A stretch of DNA of 9,268 nucleotides from Firmicutes bacterium UBA5301 (GTDB taxonomy: Bacteria > Bacillota > UBA5301), in NCBI GenBank assembly GCA_002408345.1, contig DHRX01000145.1, positions 13,817 to 23,084 on the forward strand, written 5' to 3'. How positions within the stretch are numbered: position 1 is the stretch's first letter; each line of letters opens with the position of its first letter. The notes under the pieces are model-generated. The model saw only the letters and a list, made by a program, of their open reading frames with translations, did no database searches and was not told where the DNA came from. A program made the position numbers and the translations under genes. This document shows positions 1-5,308 of the stretch, one piece after another.

Positions 1-837
1 CCGGTTACCAACAACAACCAGGTTCTGCTCTGGATCTAGCTCGACTACATAGTAAGGTTCTGGTCCAGAGATACCTAAGCCCTTACGCTGTCCCACAGTA
101 TAGAAAGCAATCCCTGCATGTTTCCCTAAGACCTGTCCGTTAGTATTTACTATTTCCCCTGGTTGATAGGTTTTAGGAGCGTACTCTTTGAGAAATCGTC
201 GGTAATCATTATCGGGAATAAAGCAAATCTCCTGACTTTCAGCTTTATTGGCCACCTTGAGTCCCAGATTTTTAGCTATAGAACGAGTCTGTTCTTTGGT
301 ATAGGTTCCCAAAGGCATCAAGGTACGCTGTAATTGTAGTTGAGTCATATTATACAACACATAACTTTGATCTTTAGTTAAATCAACACCACGTTTCAGT
401 GTATAACGGCGTAAGGTTTCATCATATCCAATCCGCCCGTAGTGTCCAGTCGCAATATAATCCATACCTAATTGATGGGCTTTGTTAAGAAAAGCTTCAA
501 ACTTAATCTTACGGTTACAGACAACACAGGGGTTGGGAGTCCGACCGCTCTGGTATTCCTGGGTAAAGTTGTGAATAACTTCTGTCTCAAAAATCTCCTG
601 GAAATTTAAGACGTAATAAGGGATCCCCAACTGCTGAGCAACTCGACGGGCATCTTCAACAGCGCTTAGTGAACAACAACCACCTTCATGTTCCGCCGGT
701 AGCGGTAGGGAAGCTGGCCAAAGCTGCATGGTAGCACCAACACATTCATACCCGGCTTGAATAAGCAAAGCGGCGGCCACAGAACTGTCGACCCCGCCGC
801 TAAGAGCAACCAATACTTTCTTACCTAATGAACTCAT
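1..837 (-). CDS. mnmA: tRNA-uridine 2-sulfurtransferase MnmA (TrmU), 3' end cut by window edge
   Basis: MnmA activates U34 of tRNA Lys, Glu and Gln with ATP and replaces its 2-oxygen with sulfur received from a cysteine desulfurase; it acts in the cytoplasm. Reading from ATG at 837 gives 279 codons that run off the left edge; the family is usually about 360 residues, so most of the C-terminal beta-barrel is missing. Visible signatures are the N-terminal PP-loop SGGVDSSV (residues 13-20), the TPNPCVVCN motif with nucleophile Cys104, ATGHY (129-133), the ESQEICFIP motif with the second catalytic Cys205, and YTVGQRKGLG near the end. The start is fixed by AGGAG at 847-851, nine bases upstream. 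Only four bases separate it from the iscU stop, so it is the last visible gene of the iscR-iscS-iscU operon, which places it next to its sulfur donor IscS. No frameshift or lost key residue is seen. Confidence 0.96.
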   Translation of the reverse strand, partial: MSSLGKKVLVALSGGVDSSVAAALLIQAGYECVGATMQLWPASLPLPAEHEGGCCSLSAVEDARRVAQQLGIPYYVLNFQEIFETEVIHNFTQEYQSGRTPNPCVVCNRKIKFEAFLNKAHQLGMDYIATGHYGRIGYDETLRRYTLKRGVDLTKDQSYVLYNMTQLQLQRTLMPLGTYTKEQTRSIAKNLGLKVANKAESQEICFIPDNDYRRFLKEYAPKTYQPGEIVNTNGQVLGKHAGIAFYTVGQRKGLGISGPEPYYVVELDPEQNLVVVGNR

Positions 838-841
838 CTAC

Positions 842-1231
842 TTACGCTCCTGTTTCCAGTGTTACCTGTCGTTCCTTAAAGTCAGCTATCGCCTTATGCA
901 GGGCATCTGCTGCCAAGTTGGAACAATGCAGTTTATTAGGGGGAAGACCGTCAAGAGCCTGGGCCACGGTAGCATTGGTTATCTGCAAAGCCTCGTCCAA
1001 CGTTTTACCAAGAACCATCTCGCAAACCATATCACTAGTAGCGATAGCTGCTCCGCAACCAAACGTTTTAAACTTGATATCGGCAATGCGATTTTCCGCA
1101 TCGACTTTAATAAAAATACGCATAATATCTCCGCAGACCGGATTACCCTCTGTTCCAACTCCGTCAGCATCACTAATTTCCCCAACAAAACGAGGGTTCA
1201 TAAAATGTTCCATGACTTTTTCGCTATACAT
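842..1231 (-). CDS. iscU: Fe-S cluster assembly scaffold IscU/NifU N-terminal type
   Basis: This 129-residue cytoplasmic scaffold would assemble [2Fe-2S] and [4Fe-4S] clusters from IscS-derived sulfur and pass them to apoproteins. The three conserved cluster-ligand cysteines are present: Cys33 in NPVCGD (with Asp35), Cys59 in FGCGAAIA and Cys103 in LHCSNLA (preceded by His102). The length matches stand-alone IscU, and there is no NifU C-terminal extension. It lacks the SufU-type insertion as far as can be judged by eye. The ATG overlaps the end of iscS by eight bases (1224-1231), with a GGGGAGG ribosome binding site at 1238-1244, so the two are translationally linked. In the E. coli protein the HscA chaperone recognises LPPVK; here residues 96-100 read LPPNK, and no hscBA genes are in the visible operon. 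Confidence 0.95.
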   Translation of the reverse strand: MYSEKVMEHFMNPRFVGEISDADGVGTEGNPVCGDIMRIFIKVDAENRIADIKFKTFGCGAAIATSDMVCEMVLGKTLDEALQITNATVAQALDGLPPNKLHCSNLAADALHKAIADFKERQVTLETGA

Positions 1232-2402
1232 CTTTTTCCTCCCCTTCTGGAAACAGCGGTGACATTGCCCGCAATTTATCTACTATCGGCGGTAAAACCT
1301 CCAGGAGGTACTGGATATCGGCCGCAGTACTTTCCCGTCCCAAGGTTAAGCGCAAAGAACCATGGGCAATTTCGTGAGGGATACCCATAGCTAGTAAAAC
1401 ATGTGATGCCGCTAAAGAACCAGAAGTACAAGCTGAGCCGCTAGAGGCAGCTATCCCCTGCATATCTAAGTTTAGGAGCAAAGACTCACCTTCAACGTAC
1501 CGGATGGAAACATTGACGTTATTCGGCAGCCGTTGCGTTGGGTGACCGTTAAGCTTAACCTCTGAAATTCGATCTTTCAGCCCCAAGATTAATTGATCCC
1601 GTAAACCCTTAACTCTTTGGTTAGTTTCCTCCCGCTCCTGGTTAGCCAGTTCTAACGCAGTTGCCAAGCCAACAATCCCGGCGATATTTTCAGTCCCCGC
1701 TCGGTGCCCCCGTTCCTGACCGCCACCATGAATTAAAGAATCTAAGCGAGTACCCTTGCGGTGATATAATAGGCCAACACCTTTGGGGCCATAAAATTTG
1801 TGGGCTGATAATGAAAGCATGTTCACCCCTAATTTTTCAACATTCAAATCCAATACTCCACCAGCTTGGACCGCATCAGTGTGAAAAGCTACCCCAGCCT
1901 TTTGGCAAACCTGGGCCAACTCGGGGATCGGCATAATCGTACCAACCTCATTATTCGCATACATCACACTAACTAGAATCGTATCTGGGCGTAGCGCTTG
2001 CTCTAACTGAGCCGGTGAGACTAACCCATATTCATCTACTGGAAGATAGGTTACAGTAAAACCTAGTTTCTCCAAGTATTTGGCGGTGTCAATAACCGCA
2101 TGATGTTCAACTGCCGTAGTAATTAGATGTTTTCCTTTAGACTGATTGGCTAAGGCAAAACCTTGAATTGCCAGATTATCGGCTTCAGAACCACCACCGG
2201 TAAAAACAATCTCAGCAGGGGTACAACCTAGTTGAGCCGCCACAATTTCCCGGGCCTCGTCTATAGCTGCCCGAGTTTCCCGACCCCATTTATAGATGCT
2301 AGAAGGGTTCCCAAAATATTCACTAAAATACGGTAGCATTTTTTCCAGAACTTCCGGGCGCACCGGAGTCGTAGCCGCGTGGTCCAGATATACAGATCGC
2401 AT
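1224..2402 (-). CDS. iscS: Cysteine desulfurase, IscS/NifS family
   Basis: This PLP enzyme converts L-cysteine to alanine and carries the sulfur as a persulfide for IscU and MnmA, both encoded just downstream. The start at ATG 2402 gives 392 residues, beginning MRSVYLDHAATTP; GGGAG at 2411-2415 lies eight bases upstream. The frame stays open to a TTG at 2417, but that would put the ribosome binding site inside the gene, so 2402 is preferred. Features in order: YLDHAATTP (5-13), GNPSS (31-35), GGGSEADN (69-76), EHHAV (99-103), the HTDAVQ aspartate (Asp176), PLP-binding Lys202 in LSAHKFYGPKG, RAGTEN (234-239), and persulfide-bearing Cys325 in SSGSACTSG. This loop type indicates the class I (IscS/NifS) group rather than SufS. 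It follows the regulator gene by 24 bases and overlaps iscU by eight. It sits where B. subtilis has yrvO. Confidence 0.95.
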   Translation of the reverse strand: MRSVYLDHAATTPVRPEVLEKMLPYFSEYFGNPSSIYKWGRETRAAIDEAREIVAAQLGCTPAEIVFTGGGSEADNLAIQGFALANQSKGKHLITTAVEHHAVIDTAKYLEKLGFTVTYLPVDEYGLVSPAQLEQALRPDTILVSVMYANNEVGTIMPIPELAQVCQKAGVAFHTDAVQAGGVLDLNVEKLGVNMLSLSAHKFYGPKGVGLLYHRKGTRLDSLIHGGGQERGHRAGTENIAGIVGLATALELANQEREETNQRVKGLRDQLILGLKDRISEVKLNGHPTQRLPNNVNVSIRYVEGESLLLNLDMQGIAASSGSACTSGSLAASHVLLAMGIPHEIAHGSLRLTLGRESTAADIQYLLEVLPPIVDKLRAMSPLFPEGEEKDV

Positions 2403-2426
2403 AGCCGACACTCCCAATGAATTAAA

Positions 2427-2840
2427 TTACTTATCCCCTGAATCCATTAGATCCTGCAATGTCATTGAATCGAGAACATCGTTAATGGCATCTCGCAGCC
2501 TTTCCCAAACCACAACTGTACAGCAATCTTCCATTCTAGCACAGCCAACACCGGTCTCATCAACACACTCAACCGGTACTAATGGTCCTTCTAAAGAACG
2601 TAAGACCTCTCCTACTGTTATTCTGTTCGGTGGTCGCGTAAGACGGTAACCACCTTGGGCACCACGGACCGAGTGGACTAACCCTGATTTACGTAAGCTG
2701 CTCATCAACTGTTCCAAATAAGCGCTGCTAATCTCCTGTTTTTCAGCCACCTCGTTGAGCGGTGTTATCCCCGTCCCATAATGGCGAGCTAATTCCACCA
2801 TAGCTCTTAATCCATAACGTCCTTTAGTTGATAACTTCAT
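2427..2840 (-). CDS. iscR: Rrf2-family transcriptional regulator, IscR-like with Fe-S cysteines
   Basis: A 137-residue DNA-binding regulator of the Rrf2 family. It has the family N-terminus MKLSTKGRYGLRAMVELA, a winged helix-turn-helix at about residues 25-67 with SVRGAQGGYRL as the wing, and a dimerisation helix beyond about 105. Cys92, Cys100 and Cys106 (plus Cys107) form the C-x7-C-x5-C cluster typical of [2Fe-2S]-binding IscR. The gene sits where B. subtilis has cymR, whose product is not an Fe-S protein, so the cysteines favour an IscR role. A histidine at the position of the E. coli fourth ligand (H107) is absent, so another residue would complete the site. GGAG at 2852-2855 precedes ATG 2840 with somewhat long spacing. 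It heads the iscS-iscU-mnmA operon and has a strong promoter and palindrome upstream, which suggests autoregulation. Family is near certain; the choice of IscR over CymR is inference. Confidence 0.9.
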   Translation of the reverse strand: MKLSTKGRYGLRAMVELARHYGTGITPLNEVAEKQEISSAYLEQLMSSLRKSGLVHSVRGAQGGYRLTRPPNRITVGEVLRSLEGPLVPVECVDETGVGCARMEDCCTVVVWERLRDAINDVLDSMTLQDLMDSGDK

Positions 2841-2869
2841 TATTATGGTCTCTCCAGGAAGATAATTTT

Positions 2870-2894
2870 AATTCCTAGTTAATCAATCGGAATT
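2870..2894. promoter_or_regulatory. Imperfect palindrome, candidate IscR/Rrf2 operator
   Basis: A 25-base dyad has perfect outer arms AATTCC (2870-2875) and GGAATT (2889-2894), with three further symmetric positions inside, so nine of twelve base pairs match. It is centred near 2882, between the predicted transcription start (about 2899) and the start codon of the Rrf2 gene. Dimeric Rrf2 regulators bind dyads of about this size, and IscR proteins commonly control their own operon. Binding by this regulator is inferred from position and symmetry only. Confidence 0.55.
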
Positions 2895-2905
2895 GTAGTG
2901 ATTTC

Positions 2906-2935
2906 ATTTTAGCACAGCTTTCCCGCAAGTGTCAA
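2906..2935 (-). promoter_or_regulatory. Sigma-A type promoter of the iscR-iscS-iscU-mnmA operon
   Basis: On the minus strand a perfect -35 TTGACA (2930-2935) and a -10 TAAAAT (2906-2911) are separated by 18 bases. The -10 is preceded by TGC, which makes it an extended -10 (TGnTAAAAT). Transcription would start near 2899, leaving a leader of about 58 bases before the regulator ATG. The -35 box begins five bases after the rarA stop codon, and no terminator separates them, so rarA read-through may add to expression. Confidence 0.8.
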
Positions 2936-2939
2936 TCAA

Positions 2940-4232
2940 CTAAGAGTTACCTTTACGAACTTTAGCCTCTAAACCATTATTACTCGGCTGGTAATAAACT
3001 TTATCTTTAAGTTCGGTGGGAAGATACTGTTGCTCCACCCAACCTTCTGGATAATCATGGGGATATTTATAACCTAAACCATGCCCGAATTCCTGTGCTC
3101 CCCGATAAGAAGCATCACGCAGATGTACCGGTACCTGGTAAGCTGGATGACGTTGTACATCGGCTATAGCTTGGTTAATCGCTAGATACGAACGGTTACT
3201 TTTCGGCGCTGTTGCCAGATAAACTGCTGCTTGTCCTAGAATAATCCTAGCTTCTGGCATACCAACCCGATCAACCGCATCAAAAGCCGCAACCGCTAGA
3301 ACTAACGCCTGGGGATCAGCATTACCAATATCTTCAGAAGCAGCAATCACTAAGCGACGGGCCACAAATTTAGGATCTTCTCCGGCTTCCAGCATCCGGG
3401 CCAACCAATAAACAGCTGCATTAGGATCAGATCCCCGAATGCTTTTAATTAAGGCCGAAGCCACATCATAATGGTTATCTCCACTTTTGTCATACTTTAA
3501 TGCTGGTTTCTGAATACTCTCCTGAGCCACGTCTAGGTCAATACAGCGTTGACCATCTGGTCCCGGAGGGGTCGTCAAAACAGCTAATTCTAAGGCATTC
3601 AACAGAGTACGAGCATCACCACCTGAGACTTCAACCAAAAAATCCAAAGCCTCTGGGGTAATAACAGGGGAGTATGGTCCGAGCCCCTGGGGTGCAGTTA
3701 AGGCCTTTTTGCCGATAACCTGTAAATTTTCTGCTGTTAAGGGAAAGAGTTGGAAGATGCGGGAGCGGCTAAGTAAGGCGCTATTTACTTCAAAATAAGG
3801 GTTCTCGGTAGTCGCCCCAATTAAAATAATTGTACCCTCTTCAACCGCCTTGAGTAACACATCTTGCTGAGCTTTATTAAAGCGGTGAATCTCGTCAACA
3901 AATAGAACGGTTTGCCGACCGTATAAAGTTAAATTTTCATGAGCTCGGTCAATTATACCACGCAGTTCTGCTACGCCGGAACCTACCGCATTAAGACGCT
4001 GAAATTCTGAGTCTGTACAGGTGGCAATCAATTCGCCTAAAGTCGTCTTCCCTGTACCAGGCGGACCATAAAAGATCAAAGATGCTACTTGACCAATTTC
4101 CAGCATCCTACGTAACATTTTTCCCGGCCCCATTAGATGTTCCTGACCAACAAAATCATCAATAGTCTGGGGCCGCATTCGAGCCGCCAATGGTAGCGTC
4201 TGAGGGGAGCGTGTGCTTTCAAAAAGGTTCAT
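2940..4232 (-). CDS. rarA: Replication-associated recombination protein RarA/MgsA (AAA+ ATPase)
   Basis: This 430-residue AAA+ ATPase of the RarA/MgsA/WRNIP1 family acts at stalled replication forks and binds SSB and DNA ends; it is related to clamp loaders. Visible features are Walker A GPPGTGKT (residues 56-63), Walker B LFVDEIHRFNK with Asp113 and Glu114, sensor 1 GATTENP (139-145), an arginine-finger region LLSRSR (153-158), a lid with GGDARTLLN, and the family C-terminal tetramerisation domain including EDIGNADP and GHGLGYKYPHDYPEG. The length is normal for the family. ATG 4232 overlaps the tcdA stop as ATGA. A strong AAAGGAGG ribosome binding site (4240-4247), seven bases upstream, lies inside tcdA, so translation of the pair is probably coupled. 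It is the counterpart of B. subtilis yrvN at the same place. Confidence 0.96.
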   Translation of the reverse strand: MNLFESTRSPQTLPLAARMRPQTIDDFVGQEHLMGPGKMLRRMLEIGQVASLIFYGPPGTGKTTLGELIATCTDSEFQRLNAVGSGVAELRGIIDRAHENLTLYGRQTVLFVDEIHRFNKAQQDVLLKAVEEGTIILIGATTENPYFEVNSALLSRSRIFQLFPLTAENLQVIGKKALTAPQGLGPYSPVITPEALDFLVEVSGGDARTLLNALELAVLTTPPGPDGQRCIDLDVAQESIQKPALKYDKSGDNHYDVASALIKSIRGSDPNAAVYWLARMLEAGEDPKFVARRLVIAASEDIGNADPQALVLAVAAFDAVDRVGMPEARIILGQAAVYLATAPKSNRSYLAINQAIADVQRHPAYQVPVHLRDASYRGAQEFGHGLGYKYPHDYPEGWVEQQYLPTELKDKVYYQPSNNGLEAKVRKGNS

Positions 4233-4942
4233 ACTTTATCCTCCTTTAATTGCTGGGCTACAAGATCTCGGACAATAACCGCAGCTATAGTCAGACCAAA
4301 AGTACCTGGTACAAAAGCCATACTTGCCGGCGTAGAGCCCGGGCTTTTCGTTGGAGGTGGCAATTCTGGCGAAAATACTGTTTTAATACCCTGGGTAATC
4401 CCCTGTTGTCGTAGCTTCCTCCGCATAACTTTAGCCAGCGGACAACCATAGGTCTGACTAATATCGGCCACTTGGACTAAAGTTGGATCTAGTTTGTTCC
4501 CAGCCCCCATGCTACTAATTAAAGGTAAACCCTGCTGTCGACAGAAACTAGCCAAATGAACTTTAGCTTCCACATCATCAATGGCATCGGCAACGTAATC
4601 CCATTCTCCTTGTAAAACGGTTACTAAGGATTCCCCACTAATCCGCAGCGGCAACGCCTCGACCAGCATATTGGGGTTAATATCCTTGAGCCGTTCCGCC
4701 ATAATCTCTGTTTTTAAGCGGCCAAGCGTACTGGACAAGGCCGGTAACTGCCGGTTGATATTGGTGGCCGTAACCCGGTCAAAATCGACTAGCCGTAAAG
4801 AACCAATACCGCTGCGACCCAAGGCTTCAGCGGTATAAGAACCGACCCCACCTAACCCACAAACGAGCACCTTGGCCTCTTTAAGGGTAGCTAATCCAGA
4901 TTCTCCAATTAACATCGCCGTGCGTAAAAATCGTTCATCCAT
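4229..4942 (-). CDS. tcdA: tRNA threonylcarbamoyladenosine dehydratase TcdA (ThiF/E1-like)
   Basis: TcdA uses ATP to cyclise t6A37 of ANN-decoding tRNAs to ct6A. The product is 237 residues from ATG 4942. GGGAG at 4950-4954 lies seven bases upstream, and the protein begins MDERFLRTAMLIGESGL, like other family members. A GTG at 4969 extends the frame by nine residues but lacks a comparable site. The nucleotide-binding glycine motif GLGGVGS (29-35) is followed by LVDFD (51-55), TNINRQ (60-65), Lys77 and ADAIDD (118-123). The C-terminal FVPGTFGLTIA segment is typical of the TcdA/YgdL group. The CxxC zinc pairs of ThiF and MoeB are absent, which supports TcdA over those relatives. It matches B. 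subtilis yrvM in position, lies downstream of the 6S RNA and overlaps rarA by four bases. Confidence 0.92.
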   Translation of the reverse strand: MDERFLRTAMLIGESGLATLKEAKVLVCGLGGVGSYTAEALGRSGIGSLRLVDFDRVTATNINRQLPALSSTLGRLKTEIMAERLKDINPNMLVEALPLRISGESLVTVLQGEWDYVADAIDDVEAKVHLASFCRQQGLPLISSMGAGNKLDPTLVQVADISQTYGCPLAKVMRRKLRQQGITQGIKTVFSPELPPPTKSPGSTPASMAFVPGTFGLTIAAVIVRDLVAQQLKEDKV

Positions 4943-4973
4943 GGCTAGTCTCCCTGATTTAAAGTTCACTGCA

Positions 4974-5003
4974 TCTATATAAAATTTTTAGTACTAACTT
5001 GAA
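4974..5003 (-). promoter_or_regulatory. Weak candidate promoter for tcdA-rarA
   Basis: Downstream of the 6S terminator the minus strand holds an AT-rich stretch with a TATAGA -10-like hexamer (4974-4979). A poor -35-like TTCAAG (4998-5003) lies 18 bases away. The terminator at 5024-5049 implies that tcdA needs its own start or read-through, and this is the best candidate I see. The -35 match is weak, so the assignment is tentative. Confidence 0.3.
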
Positions 5004-5023
5004 TATCCTTCCCGGCGTACGAC

Positions 5024-5049
5024 AAAAAACCCGCTTATCTAGCGGGTTT
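5024..5049 (-). terminator. Rho-independent terminator of the 6S RNA gene
   Basis: On the minus strand a perfect 9-bp stem, AAACCCGCT (5049-5041) with AGCGGGTTT (5035-5027), closes a 5-base AGATA loop. The last three stem bases begin a run of six Ts (5029-5024). It starts four bases after the closing stem of the predicted 6S RNA and separates that transcript from tcdA. It is the only clear intrinsic terminator with a proper U-tract in the window. Confidence 0.92.
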
Positions 5050-5237
5050 CACGAGCCCCACGAATGCCGTTAAAAGGCTGAGTCGTTGCTGAACCGAAGG
5101 TTCAGGTGGGTGCCTTCCTAAGTGGTTCGTGAGTCCTCTCGCAAAGGCTTTCACTACACACTCAGAGTCCAGGCTCCCGTGTGTTGGATGTTGGTTCACA
5201 ACACATGTCAGCTTCACCACGGACACTGTAGGGCTTT
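5050..5237 (-). ncRNA. ssrS: 6S RNA (SsrS/BsrA-type), RNA polymerase regulator
   Basis: This RNA should bind the housekeeping RNA polymerase holoenzyme by mimicking an open promoter. No convincing protein gene lies here; the case rests on structure and synteny, since B. subtilis bsrA sits between aspS and yrvM. Taking 5237 as base 1, the RNA begins AAAGCCCTAC, and its ends pair: AGCCCTAC (5235-5228) with GTGGGGCT (5061-5054), then CCGT with ACGG after a 5x5 internal loop. A long terminal arm pairs GGGAGCC (5178-5172) with GGCACCC (5114-5108, one A-A mismatch), CTGAGTG (5165-5159) with CACTTAG (5124-5118), and CCTTT/AGAGG round a GCG loop. A small hairpin on the 3' side of the central bubble, CTGAACC-TTC-GGTTCAG, covers 5105-5089. 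This closing stem, bubble and terminal arm is the 6S layout at the expected length of about 190 nt. The promoter is unclear; TAGATA at 5249-5244 is a possible -10. Exact ends are estimates. Confidence 0.85.
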
Positions 5238-5308
5238 GTTTAATATCTATTTATGTCATCTAAATAATATCATACCGACGCTGACCAATCAACCCTTGAG
5301 GCTTTTCC

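Noticed and set aside
828..1390. Two overlapping plus-strand open frames of 144 and 164 codons opposite iscU and iscS
   Set aside because: They are antisense shadows of strongly supported genes and resemble no family I know.
2403..2417. Five-residue extension of IscS from a TTG start
   Set aside because: GGGAG at 2411-2415 serves ATG 2402 with eight-base spacing; the extension would overlap this site.
4229..4942. ThiF or MoeB instead of TcdA
   Set aside because: No zinc-binding CxxC pairs, no thiamine or molybdopterin genes nearby, and position and C-terminal motif match TcdA.
4943..4969. Nine-residue N-terminal extension of TcdA from a GTG start
   Set aside because: The GGGAG ribosome binding site lies inside the extension and is well spaced for ATG 4942, where family similarity begins.
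5035..5226. 63-codon minus-strand open frame in the aspS-tcdA gap
   Set aside because: It lies inside the 6S RNA, has no ribosome binding site, and ends in the terminator stem region. RNA structure and synteny explain the sequence better.
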